Assembly: GCA_017640725.1 (NCBI GenBank)
Contig: JAEPQB010000002.1
Coordinates: forward strand, 822,607 to 886,606
DNA from: Kordiimonadaceae bacterium
GTDB lineage: Bacteria > Pseudomonadota > Alphaproteobacteria > Sphingomonadales > Kordiimonadaceae
DNA length: 64,000 nucleotides
Reading direction: 5' to 3'
A model generated the notes under the pieces. That model saw only the letters and a list, made by a program, of their open reading frames with translations. It ran no database searches and was not told where the DNA came from. The translations under genes were made by a program, and so were the position numbers. This document shows positions 15,418 to 23,691 of this stretch, in pieces (position 1 is the stretch's first letter; each line of letters begins with the position of its first letter).

Positions 15418-17010
15418 ATGAATAATGTAACGCAGTTGATATTTGTAATTGGCTTCGCGGTTGCGGGCATACTAATTGCTGTCATTTTACCATTTGTTGG
15501 TGTTGCCAGCGCAACCGCCCAAGTGCTTGGTTTGCTTGTGTTTTTTGGCGCGTGGCAGGCGCAAAACACCTTCTTTGGCACCAAAGATGCGGTTGATGAG
15601 ATCGACATGCACCGTGTCGATGAAATCGAAAAACTTGTGCTCAAGCTGAAAGAAGATGTTGAAGACCTGCAGGATGCGGTCGACGAGCAAAACGAAAAGG
15701 GCGACGCGAAAGACAAAAAACTCGTTACTGAGCTGAAAATGCTTCAAGAGTTTCTAATCCAGGTCATGCAGAAAGAAAGCAAGGGCGGCAAGGCTGCGAA
15801 ACCGGCAAAGGCTGCACCCTCAGCACCGGCAAAAGATGACCAGATGACCGCGGAGGAGATCGAGGAGCTTGGTCTCGCGCCGGAAGAAGCAGCCATGATT
15901 GTGGTTGACGATGAGGAAGAAACCGAAGCTCAGAGCGAAGAAGAAATTGCACGCGCGTTGGATGAAGCTGAAGAGGAAACTGCGTCCTTCGATGACGACT
16001 TCGATGAAGAAACTAAGGACGACTTGGCTGACGAAGACAAAGATGAGAGTGACGCCGCGACTGCCCCCGCAGCCAAACCAGCAAATGAACCGAAACCGGC
16101 ACCTTCATCTGCACCAAAACCGCCAAAAGCTGCCGCACCAGCACCAGCACCGGCGCCTGTTCGCACAACTGCTGAGCCTGAAGAACCACGTCAGCGCAAT
16201 CAAACGCATGCTCAGCGCCGCGCGGCAGCAGCCAAAAAACGTGCGCCTATTCGCTTAATCAAGCGGGAAGATCAGCTTCTTTCTGTCATCAAAAAATCTC
16301 TCTCTGACAATAGGGTGGACCTATACCTGCAGCCGATTGTGGCGTTACCGTCCCGTAAGACGGCCCATTTCGAATGCTTCTCGCGGGTCCGGGATGAAGA
16401 AGGCCGCGTTGTCCTGCCCCGTCAGTATATGAAAGTGGCAGAAACGAAGGGATTGATCGGCACTATCGACAATTTGCTCCTGTTCCGGCTCATTCAACTG
16501 GTTCGCAAGCTGGGGCGCCGCAGACCCGATGTACGCTTTTTCATGAACATGTCGCGCTACTCGATTTCTGACCGTGAATTTCTGCCGCAATTCATTGATT
16601 TCATGGCCTCTAACATCGAGTTTGCCGAGCGCATTGTTTTCGAGATTTCTCAAGAAGATTATATGACGCTTGAAGATGAAGAAATTGATCGTCTCGGCAC
16701 ACTGGGCCGCAAGGGCTTTGCCTTTTCCATGGACCTTGTGGACGATTTTGATCAGGATTTTGCCGAACTAGAGAAACGCAATTTCAAATTCATCAAATCT
16801 GATCTTACGGATGTGGTGGAACTGCACCCAGAGCCAGGCGAAATTGAAGAACAGCGTGATTATTTGCGCGCCCGCGGCATGCAACTCATTACCAGTAAGA
16901 TCGAAAGCGAAGACATGGTTATCGAGGCTCTTGATAATCAGATCGAATTGGCGCAAGGCTATCTATTTGGTGAACCCCTGTCGGCTGATGAAATCGATAC
17001 CGACCTATAA
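15418..17010 (+). CDS. tipF: EAL-domain protein with membrane anchor and coiled coil, TipF-like
   Basis: A 530-residue protein: two membrane helices (about 7-26 and 33-50), a coiled coil (55-118), a long acidic then Pro/Ala-rich linker (to about 285) and a C-terminal EAL domain. This matches TipF, which in Caulobacter binds cyclic-di-GMP and helps place the flagellum. In the EAL domain the motif is HFECFSRV (Glu319 in the EAL position), FMNMS, FEISQED, SMDLVDDF and FKFIKSDL; the key Glu, Asn, Asp and Lys positions seem present, but the surrounding canonical residues differ, so binding without strong hydrolysis is likely. The linker is longer than I expect. The ATG at 15418 is preferred to a TTG at 15397. 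Cognate motility genes cheZ and cheY follow. Confidence 0.75.
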   Translation: MNNVTQLIFVIGFAVAGILIAVILPFVGVASATAQVLGLLVFFGAWQAQNTFFGTKDAVDEIDMHRVDEIEKLVLKLKEDVEDLQDAVDEQNEKGDAKDKKLVTELKMLQEFLIQVMQKESKGGKAAKPAKAAPSAPAKDDQMTAEEIEELGLAPEEAAMIVVDDEEETEAQSEEEIARALDEAEEETASFDDDFDEETKDDLADEDKDESDAATAPAAKPANEPKPAPSSAPKPPKAAAPAPAPAPVRTTAEPEEPRQRNQTHAQRRAAAAKKRAPIRLIKREDQLLSVIKKSLSDNRVDLYLQPIVALPSRKTAHFECFSRVRDEEGRVVLPRQYMKVAETKGLIGTIDNLLLFRLIQLVRKLGRRRPDVRFFMNMSRYSISDREFLPQFIDFMASNIEFAERIVFEISQEDYMTLEDEEIDRLGTLGRKGFAFSMDLVDDFDQDFAELEKRNFKFIKSDLTDVVELHPEPGEIEEQRDYLRARGMQLITSKIESEDMVIEALDNQIELAQGYLFGEPLSADEIDTDL

Positions 17011-17028
17011 CCCTTAAAGAGATGGCAA

Positions 17029-17919
17029 ATGGCAAACTTGGACGGCAGCCCCGTGCAGCACATCAGGGGTCTGAGCGAAATCGCGCCTTCCCTTTCCCTT
17101 GTGATCTGTGATCTTTGGGGCGTAATGCACAATGGCCTGAAAGCGAACTCACAAGCTGTGCACGCCATCGAAGCTCTACGCGAGACAGGTGTTGCGAGTG
17201 TTTTCCTCTCAAATGCCCCGCGCCCGCGATATCATGTGCGCGATCAATTGATTGGAATGGGGGTTCCGCCGGTTCTGACAGATTTTGTGGTCACGTCAGG
17301 GGGCCTTGCCCGCGATGCCGTGCGGCAAGAGTTTGACGGCGCAAAGCTTTATCACCTTGGGCCTGAAGGTGACAGCAACACGGTGGATGAACTGCCGATT
17401 GAGGAAGTGACCCATCCTGACTTTGCGGAAGTGATCCTGGCAACGGACCTGGACTTCCGCGAAATTGAAAACCACCGCAACTGGCTGAAGCGCGCATGCG
17501 AACGCGGTGTGCCGCTCTTGTGCGCCAACCCGGACCGCGTCGTTCACGTTGGGGACAAACTCTACACCTGCGCTGGCGCTGTTGCTGACTTGTATGAAGA
17601 GATGGGCGGACCGGTGAGCTGGTTTGGCAAACCAACGCCCGAGTCGCTACAAACTTGCGTGAAAGAGCGGGGGCTGCCTGCTGACACAGCCGGCGACAAA
17701 ATCCTGATGATCGGAGACAGCCTACAGACCGATATCGCTGGTGCTGAAGCCGCGGGCTTTAACAGCTTATTTATCGCTGGCGGCATTCACAGGGAAGAGT
17801 GGCCTTCTATCGAAGGGGCCCTGGACAGCAACGATACGCTTAGCGTGGACATGTTTGAAAAGTTGCTTGGGCCCGGCAAACCGCGCCCAGGTTTCATGAT
17901 GAAAAATCTTGTTTGGTAG
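17029..17919 (+). CDS. TIGR01459-type HAD-family hydrolase
   Basis: This 296-residue protein has the HAD subclass IIA layout. Motif I is VICDLWGVMHNG, with the nucleophile Asp and Trp (not Asp) two residues later. Motif II is near VFLSNAPRPR. Motif IV is MIGDSLQTDIAGAEAAGF. The NagD-like cap domain lies between. NagD relatives dephosphorylate small sugar or nucleotide phosphates; the substrate is unknown. The Trp in motif I may replace the usual general acid, which could alter or reduce activity. It follows the tipF-like gene by 18 bases and is probably co-transcribed, an arrangement common in this class of bacteria. Confidence 0.85.
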   Translation: MANLDGSPVQHIRGLSEIAPSLSLVICDLWGVMHNGLKANSQAVHAIEALRETGVASVFLSNAPRPRYHVRDQLIGMGVPPVLTDFVVTSGGLARDAVRQEFDGAKLYHLGPEGDSNTVDELPIEEVTHPDFAEVILATDLDFREIENHRNWLKRACERGVPLLCANPDRVVHVGDKLYTCAGAVADLYEEMGGPVSWFGKPTPESLQTCVKERGLPADTAGDKILMIGDSLQTDIAGAEAAGFNSLFIAGGIHREEWPSIEGALDSNDTLSVDMFEKLLGPGKPRPGFMMKNLVW

Positions 17920-17949
17920 TTTTATCAGACAGCCTGTCGACAAATGAGA

Positions 17950-18894
17950 CTAACCAAATAGGGCGTCGATGTCGTCCTGGCTGACTTCTTCCCCAGCAGG
18001 CAAGTTAACTTCAGCGTCGTCAGCTTTTTTCTCTTCTTTTTTCTCAGCTTCAGCTTCTTTTTTTGCTTTGAGATCAGCAACCGGGTCAAAATCCTCGTCG
18101 AACATAGCGTCCAACTCAGCCGGGTTAACTGCCTTTGGCGGCTTTGGAGCCGGTGGAGGAGCAGGTGCTGGTGCCGGGGCAGGTGCGGCTGCCGCAGGTT
18201 CTGGAGCCGGTGCAGGTGCTGGTGCCGGAGCGGGGTCCTGTGCAGCTGCCACCGGGCCACCATCCATCAGGCTGTCTACTGCCGTTTGGTCAATACCCTC
18301 ACCTTTGAGAGCCGGACCAGAAAGAAGGGCCGCGTCGCCAGTTGGTTCCGCGTCTTCCATCGCAGCCTGAACATCTTCTTCGGTCACGCCCATCAAATTG
18401 CGCAGCTCCAGCACGCGCTGTTCGATGTGGGACAGTGTTTGCACGACCTTTGAAATTCGTTGTCCCGTGATGTCCTGGAAGGAACATGCCTCAAAGATGC
18501 GCATCACGGCATCCTGGGTAGTTGCCTGATAGGCCTCATGGTTTTCTGGATCAGCCCCCATAATTTCTTCGGCGGCTTCCATAATGGTGTTTGTTGCTTC
18601 TTCGGTTTGCTGAACGATTGCGTCAAGCTCAAGCCCGGCACGGGGAATGCGCGCACTTTCCAGGTCTACAGGCTGGAGAGAGGCAATTTCCTTACGGGCA
18701 TTGGTGATGTAATCGCTGAGCGCGCGACATTCCCGGTAAATCGAAGTGTCAATCGATCTGTAGAAAGCGTTCATTGTGCCGATCAGCACTTCTGTCACAG
18801 ACGCTACTTCCGTCAGAGACATAGCAGCCGTGTTCTGCTTGCGCAGATTGTCGACCAACAATTCGATTTGTTTTGGGAGACCGCTGTCAACCAT
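17950..18894 (-). CDS. cheZ: CheZ-type CheY phosphatase
   Basis: In this 314-residue protein the N-terminal 200 residues form the long helical hairpin of CheZ, with the signature ACSFQDITGQRISKVV, whose first Gln is the catalytic residue that attacks phospho-CheY. A Pro/Ala-rich linker (about 230-265) and a Lys/Glu-rich stretch follow. The final ten residues, VSQDDIDALFG, look like the FliM N-terminal CheY-binding peptide and take the place of the C-terminal CheY-binding helix of E. coli CheZ. The linker is longer than in enteric CheZ. Its start overlaps the cheY stop by one base (TAATG), so both are translated from one message and the phosphatase matches its substrate. Confidence 0.92.
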   Translation of the reverse strand: MVDSGLPKQIELLVDNLRKQNTAAMSLTEVASVTEVLIGTMNAFYRSIDTSIYRECRALSDYITNARKEIASLQPVDLESARIPRAGLELDAIVQQTEEATNTIMEAAEEIMGADPENHEAYQATTQDAVMRIFEACSFQDITGQRISKVVQTLSHIEQRVLELRNLMGVTEEDVQAAMEDAEPTGDAALLSGPALKGEGIDQTAVDSLMDGGPVAAAQDPAPAPAPAPAPEPAAAAPAPAPAPAPPPAPKPPKAVNPAELDAMFDEDFDPVADLKAKKEAEAEKKEEKKADDAEVNLPAGEEVSQDDIDALFG

Positions 18895-19280
18895 TAGAAG
18901 TCTCCGAGAACGGCCACCAGTTTGGTCTTGAGTGTCGCAGCGTTAAACGGCTTAACAATATAGTTGTTAACGCCAGCTTTTTTCGCGGCAATCACGTTAT
19001 CTGTTTTTGATTCCGCTGTAACCATGATGAAAGGAGTGTCTTTCAGTTGGTTGTCAGCGCGGACTTCTTTCAAAAATTCGTAGCCCGTCATTGGCTCCAT
19101 GTTCCAATCAGAAATGATCAGACCATATTGCTTTGCGCGCGATTTCTCGAGTGCTTGCGCACCATCGGTTGCTTCGTCAACATTGTTGAAGCCCAATTGC
19201 TTAAGCAAATTGCGCACGATTCGTAGCATCGTTTTGTAGTCGTCGACGATCAGGATCGGCATACCCATATCAACGGCCAT
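18894..19280 (-). CDS. cheY: CheY-type chemotaxis response regulator
   Basis: This 128-residue single receiver domain has all active-site residues: the Asp pair in ILIVDDYKTM, the phosphoacceptor Asp in LIISDWNMEPMTG, Thr in FIMVTAESK and Lys in YIVKPFN. It binds the flagellar switch when phosphorylated. The ATG at 19280 is preceded by GAGG at good spacing. It forms an operon with cheZ by a one-base overlap. Receptors and kinase (CheA) are not in this window. Confidence 0.95.
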   Translation of the reverse strand: MAVDMGMPILIVDDYKTMLRIVRNLLKQLGFNNVDEATDGAQALEKSRAKQYGLIISDWNMEPMTGYEFLKEVRADNQLKDTPFIMVTAESKTDNVIAAKKAGVNNYIVKPFNAATLKTKLVAVLGDF

Positions 19281-19578
19281 AATATTACCTCAGACTTTTT
19301 AGTTGCACCTTTGACTAGCGGAACGGCCCAGTCGCGTCTTGTCTCCCGCCCCATAAATCGGACACTAGACCCGATGTAGTGAAGAATTGGTTAACCGAAA
19401 GGTCACTAATATTCAATTAATTACCTGACGCGGTACTATAGTTTTTTAGCCGCTCCTCATAAAGGAATACCGCAAGCCGTGTGGGACGTCGATTCGAAAC
19501 CGTAACAGATTTCTGGTTGAGCCAGCCCCCACGCTTGGTGTATCCAGCCGATAACACCGGGCCGCTCAAGGCTCGTTC

Positions 19579-20625
19579 ATGCAAGGATTATCGCCAGTGC
19601 GAGTTTTCCGTCATCCAGACGAATATACAGATTCAGACAGAGGTGCCATCGTTGCCCTTGGCAATTTCGACGGATTCCACCGCGGGCACCAGGTTGTCAT
19701 CGGCGAAGCTGGAAGGCTGGCACGCCACATGGGCGTGAACCTGACGGTCGTTGTGACGGAACCGCACCCGGTCAGCTTTTTCGCCCCCAAAGCACCCCCC
19801 TTCCGCCTCACGCCGTTTCGCGAGCGCGCGCAGCTGCTTGAGTCGTTCGGTGTCGACCAATTGCTGGTTTTGCCGTTCGACAAGGACCTTGCCGGCTTGG
19901 CCGCACAAGACTTTGTGCAGAACATTCTATTGGATGCCGTTGGCGCGCTGCATGTGTGTGTTGGCTATGACTATCGATTTGGCAAAGGCCGGGGTGGCGG
20001 CACGGATGTGCTTGGATACATGGGCGAGATGGAAGGCTTTGGCCTGTCGGTCATTCAACCGGTGACTGTTGGCCTGGAGGGGTATGCGGGTGACGTATAT
20101 TCCTCCACACTTGTGCGCAAAGCGCTGCAAAATGGTGAAGCCCGCAAAGCTGCCGCCCTTCTTGGCCATTGGTGGAGCATCAATGGCCGTGTCAGCGAGG
20201 GTGACCAACGTGGCCGTACAATCGGTTTCCCGACAGCCAACATCGAGCTAGGCGAAAGCCTTCAGCCAAAACTCGGCGTTTACGCTGTGCGCGTAGAGGT
20301 GGAAGAAGACGGGCGCTCCTACAACGGCGTTGCCAATGTTGGCAAGCGCCCGACATTCGACAAGCGCGACATATTGCTGGAAGCCCATCTGTTCGACTTC
20401 GAAGGCGACCTCTACAGCAAACATCTGCGCGTACAGCTGGTCGCGTTTTTGCGGGAAGAACAAAAGTTTGATGGCATAGAAGCGCTCAAGTCCCAGATAA
20501 AACAAGATAGCCGGGTCGCCAAAATCGTCCTGGCGGAACCAGAAAACGCCGCTGACCATCTGGAAGCCCCCTCGCTTGAACGCTATTTGGACCTTTTCCC
20601 AGCGCCGCACGTGCGGGCACGCTGA
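19579..20625 (+). CDS. ribF: bifunctional riboflavin kinase / FAD synthetase
   Basis: The 348-residue enzyme makes FMN and FAD from riboflavin. The N-terminal adenylyltransferase part shows ALGNFDGFHRGHQ and SSTLVRKAL; the C-terminal kinase part shows RGRTIGFPTANIEL and ANVGKRPTF. The ATG at 19579 fits the family length. Upstream (19281-19578) I see no FMN riboswitch and only AT-rich spacer of about 300 bases. Confidence 0.96.
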   Translation: MQGLSPVRVFRHPDEYTDSDRGAIVALGNFDGFHRGHQVVIGEAGRLARHMGVNLTVVVTEPHPVSFFAPKAPPFRLTPFRERAQLLESFGVDQLLVLPFDKDLAGLAAQDFVQNILLDAVGALHVCVGYDYRFGKGRGGGTDVLGYMGEMEGFGLSVIQPVTVGLEGYAGDVYSSTLVRKALQNGEARKAAALLGHWWSINGRVSEGDQRGRTIGFPTANIELGESLQPKLGVYAVRVEVEEDGRSYNGVANVGKRPTFDKRDILLEAHLFDFEGDLYSKHLRVQLVAFLREEQKFDGIEALKSQIKQDSRVAKIVLAEPENAADHLEAPSLERYLDLFPAPHVRAR

Positions 20626-20731
20626 ACACCCCAAACTGTCTGTTTGACATCAACAATCACGCACTTTTTCCACTTGAACTCTGTGCCATTCTTGGCAACC
20701 ATTCAGGTTCAACAGCCTGTGGGGGGCGTAC

Positions 20732-21592
20732 GTGTTAAGAATTGTATCCTTTTGGATATTGATCAGTTTTGCTTGCCAAAATGTTATGGCGCAATCGGTG
20801 GAATCAACGGCGCCTAAAGTTGCGACCTTCCTCGATTTTCCCCCGTACATTTCCGATGAAGAACCAGACGACGGCGTCCTGAGCGCGATCGTGAAGGAAA
20901 GTTTTGCGCTCGCAGGCGTTGAGCCGGAATACACGCTCGTGAACTGGCGCCGATCATACCGGGCTGTCGGCATCGGCGAAATAGATGCCTCATTTTCGTG
21001 GGCCTATAGCCCGGAACGCGCAGCGATGGTTCTTCTGTCGGAACCAATTTTCAGCATCTCTAACCAACTTCTGAGCACCTACCCTGATCTGACAGACTGG
21101 CGACAGTTAACAGAGCCGATGGAAGGCGCGGAAAAACCCATCCTATGTGTCCCTGTCGGCTGGAAAGTTGCCGTCGAAGTGCAGCAACTGATTGACAAAG
21201 ACCTGATCACACAGGTGTCACCCAGCCACCCGCGGTTTTGCATGGAGCTTGTGCATGCTGGTCGCACAAATATTGTTTACATGCCGCGGATGACCGCCAT
21301 CCACTTCCTGGAAAAAGTGCAAAATGATGAAAACGACACCCATAAGCATGAAATGCCAGAACTGTATGGCATTGAGGTACCGAGCGGCGTTGCGAACACA
21401 CAGCATGTGATTTTTTCGAAGACTGAAAAAGGTGCCGCACTGAGGCAAAAATTTGATGCCGGGTTTCGCCAGCTAGTAAGCTCTGGTCGGTACCGCTCAA
21501 TTTTGCAGCGTTTTCTGAATGACTACCCACCATCCGAACAGGATGCTATCTATCAAGAGCAAATAAAAGCTGGCATTCTGCCCGCAGAATGA
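20732..21592 (+). CDS. periplasmic substrate-binding protein (SBP_bac_3-like)
   Basis: This 286-residue protein has a signal peptide (start codon GTG, hydrophobic to about residue 17, cleaved after Ala-Gln) and a two-lobe fold typical of extracellular solute-binding proteins: PKVATFLDFPPYI near the start, VNWRRSYRAVGIGEIDASFSWAYSPERAAM in the first lobe, and LRQKFDAGFRQLVSSGRYRSILQRFL at the end. No permease or ATPase is adjacent, so it may serve a remote transporter or a sensor. The ligand is unknown. The GGGGGG stretch upstream of the GTG gives a ribosome site. Confidence 0.82.
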   Translation: MLRIVSFWILISFACQNVMAQSVESTAPKVATFLDFPPYISDEEPDDGVLSAIVKESFALAGVEPEYTLVNWRRSYRAVGIGEIDASFSWAYSPERAAMVLLSEPIFSISNQLLSTYPDLTDWRQLTEPMEGAEKPILCVPVGWKVAVEVQQLIDKDLITQVSPSHPRFCMELVHAGRTNIVYMPRMTAIHFLEKVQNDENDTHKHEMPELYGIEVPSGVANTQHVIFSKTEKGAALRQKFDAGFRQLVSSGRYRSILQRFLNDYPPSEQDAIYQEQIKAGILPAE

Positions 21593-21634
21593 ATAAGTGC
21601 GTAAAAACCACGAGTTCGACACGCCGGGGACACC

Positions 21635-22372
21635 ATGGAACTTTTGCTCGACTATAATATCTGGGTCAGTTTTTTAACGCTATCCGCTCTTGAGATCATT
21701 CTTGGCATCGACAATGTGGTGTTTGTTGCACTTATGGTGCAGCACCTGCCCGACCAACAGCGGGAGCGCGCTCGCGTGCTGGGCCTTACCCTCGCGCTCG
21801 TAATGCGGATCGCCCTTCTGTTTGGTGTTGCCTGGATTATCAGCCTTCAGGAGCCTTGGTTTGAGATATTTGGCCAGGAGCTTTCCGGCAAAGACATCCT
21901 GATGCTGATCGGTGGCGGTTTCCTGCTTTATAAAGGCACCAACAGCATTCATGACGAAGTCACCGGCGACTATAAAACCGACCTAAAAACAACGGTTTCC
22001 GGCGGTTTCATGTCGGTGGTGATGCAGGTTGTGTTCATCGATATTGTGTTCTCTTTCGACAGTGTGATGACCGCCGTTGGCCTTACGCTCGTTATCCCCG
22101 TCATTGTTGCGGCGATGACGGTTGCCATGCTGGTTATGATTTTCTCCAGCGGTTTTATCGCCGGTATTATTGAAAAATATCCAACGCTCAAAATCCTGGC
22201 GCTCGCCTTCATTATGCTGATCGGCGTATTCCTGGTCGCAGAAGGGCTCGGGTTCCACGTACCTAAGGGCTACATATATTTTGCTATGGCTTTTTCGCTT
22301 GGTGTCGAGACGCTCAATCTATTGTCGCGTGGCCGCCGCAAGAAAAAAGCTGCCAAACAAAACGAGAGCTGA
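21635..22372 (+). CDS. TerC family integral membrane protein
   Basis: A 245-residue protein with about seven hydrophobic helices and two copies of the TerC acidic motif: LEIILGIDNVVFVALM near residue 25 and FIDIVFSFDSVMTAVGL near residue 138. Such acidic residues are thought to bind Mn2+ or other cations. Relatives export manganese or aid metal loading of exported proteins, but also gave the tellurite-resistance name. The stop is followed after one base by the SnoaL-like gene, so they may be co-transcribed. Confidence 0.93.
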   Translation: MELLLDYNIWVSFLTLSALEIILGIDNVVFVALMVQHLPDQQRERARVLGLTLALVMRIALLFGVAWIISLQEPWFEIFGQELSGKDILMLIGGGFLLYKGTNSIHDEVTGDYKTDLKTTVSGGFMSVVMQVVFIDIVFSFDSVMTAVGLTLVIPVIVAAMTVAMLVMIFSSGFIAGIIEKYPTLKILALAFIMLIGVFLVAEGLGFHVPKGYIYFAMAFSLGVETLNLLSRGRRKKKAAKQNES

Positions 22373-22373
22373 C

Positions 22374-22841
22374 GTGCGCAAGTTTCTGAAATTATGGATC
22401 GTTTGCGCCACGTTTTTCGCCTCTTCAGCGGGGGCGTTAGCATCTGATGAAGACGCCGTCCGGGACCGAATGCAAGCATGGCTTGGCGCCTTTAACGCCA
22501 AGGACGCAGACCAGTTGGCGACGCTATATAGCGACAAGGTCTATTATGCGAACAACGGCAGCAAGCTCGCGCTAAATGCACGCGATATCATCGAAAACTA
22601 CCGCGCCCAATTCACCGTTGCGCCTGATGTGACAATTGATTTCAAGGAGGAACTTGTCGCGGCCGGACCACGTTTCGGTCATATTGCTGGACAGTACCGC
22701 GTTAACATCCCGCAAGAGGACGGTTCCCTGCAACAGGCGTTTGGGCGCGTGCTGCTCGTTTTCGAACGCATCAACAATAAATGGCTGTTGGTCGTTGATT
22801 TTGACAACCAGGGCAGCGACCTAAACGCCCAGTCTTTCTAA
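22374..22841 (+). CDS. exported SnoaL/DUF4440-like protein
   Basis: This 155-residue protein starts from GTG at 22374, one base after the TerC stop and with GAGAG upstream. A signal peptide ends after ALASD (about residue 24). The mature domain has the pattern RDRMQAWLGAFNAKDADQLATLYSDKVYYANNG and strands ending in NKWLLVVDFDNQG. This is the NTF2/SnoaL-like cone fold, which can bind small ligands. No catalytic residues are clear. The role with TerC is unknown. The upstream frame to 22281 overlaps TerC and is a shadow. Confidence 0.78.
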   Translation: MRKFLKLWIVCATFFASSAGALASDEDAVRDRMQAWLGAFNAKDADQLATLYSDKVYYANNGSKLALNARDIIENYRAQFTVAPDVTIDFKEELVAAGPRFGHIAGQYRVNIPQEDGSLQQAFGRVLLVFERINNKWLLVVDFDNQGSDLNAQSF

Positions 22842-22920
22842 CATATTTAGATTTTTTTAATTCTCCCCGACTAGCATCTGAAAAAAATGACAGATATAGT
22901 GCCGGTGGGGTTGAGTATTA

Positions 22921-23463
22921 ATGTCTGTAGATCTGTTTCCAAAGCTGTCGATTTTGCTTGCACTTTCCAATGGGCAAGCAGCCGAAGCGTTCAAGCCGAT
23001 TTTGCGCTCTAACGGCGTTGGCAAGGCCATCGCGGTTGAAAGCAACTATGACGCGCTTGCCAAGCTCAAAGAACAAAACTTCAATATGATTGTGATCGAC
23101 GACCGGTTCCCGGAACTGGGCGGCTTTGATTTCTGTCGGTTTCTGCGCCTGACCAACATCAGTGTGTCGGTGGCACCGATCATTCTTGGGCTGCACAACC
23201 CTGATCAAAACAGTGTTCTGAAAGCGCGCGATGCGGGCGCAACCAAAATCGTGGCCATGCCGCTCACGGGCCAAACCTTAATCAAGGCTGTTTCAAGCAC
23301 TTTGAACGAGATCAAACCAATTGTGCAGGACAGCTCCTACAATGGTCCGGACCGGCGCAGGGTGGCGGCAAAACCATACTCAGGGCCAGAGCGTCGCAAG
23401 GACCAGTCCAAGATCATTTCCGTTGAACAGCAACGCAGGGCGATGTTCGGCATCAAAAGCTGA
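22921..23463 (+). CDS. degenerate receiver-domain protein with two Pro-Asp/Glu-Arg-Arg motifs
   Basis: In this 180-residue protein the first 125 residues have a CheY-like fold pattern, with the phosphoacceptor Asp likely in MIVIDDRFPELGGFDFCRFLR. The acidic pair is missing from ILLALSNGQAAEAF, and the Lys-Pro motif is changed to VAMPLTG (Met for Lys). A signalling role by normal phosphotransfer is therefore doubtful. The C-terminus carries YNGPDRRR and YSGPERRK, short repeated basic motifs seen in alphaproteobacterial regulators of motility, then a basic end. It may act as a scaffold or bind another signal. A terminator follows. Confidence 0.75.
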   Translation: MSVDLFPKLSILLALSNGQAAEAFKPILRSNGVGKAIAVESNYDALAKLKEQNFNMIVIDDRFPELGGFDFCRFLRLTNISVSVAPIILGLHNPDQNSVLKARDAGATKIVAMPLTGQTLIKAVSSTLNEIKPIVQDSSYNGPDRRRVAAKPYSGPERRKDQSKIISVEQQRRAMFGIKS

Positions 23464-23500
23464 CATGGCGCCTATGTTTCCGCTCGACAGCCAATCGCAG

Positions 23501-23529
23501 GGCTGATAAAGCTTTCAGCCATGTTTTTT
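23501..23529 (+). terminator. intrinsic terminator of the receiver-like gene
   Basis: GGCTGA (23501-23506) pairs with TCAGCC (23515-23520), followed by a T6 tract to 23529. Confidence 0.8.
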
Positions 23530-23691
23530 GACCGGAATTCAGCGCAATTGAACGCGCCCTTGGGCATAGACCCAACAATACGAATTACTGGCCCGGCGCT
23601 CTAGAAGCGACCGGGAGATTTTTTATTTCACTTATTAATGCGAAACCGAGGCGCATAATTCCAAGCGTCCGTTATGATGAGACGACATTCC

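Noticed and set aside
19281..19578. FMN riboswitch before ribF
   Set aside because: None of the conserved RFN-element strings is visible, and the spacer is AT-rich with no clear aptamer.
23530..23691. T-box leader before ileS
   Set aside because: No T-box sequence or specifier stem is seen; T-boxes are also rare in this class.
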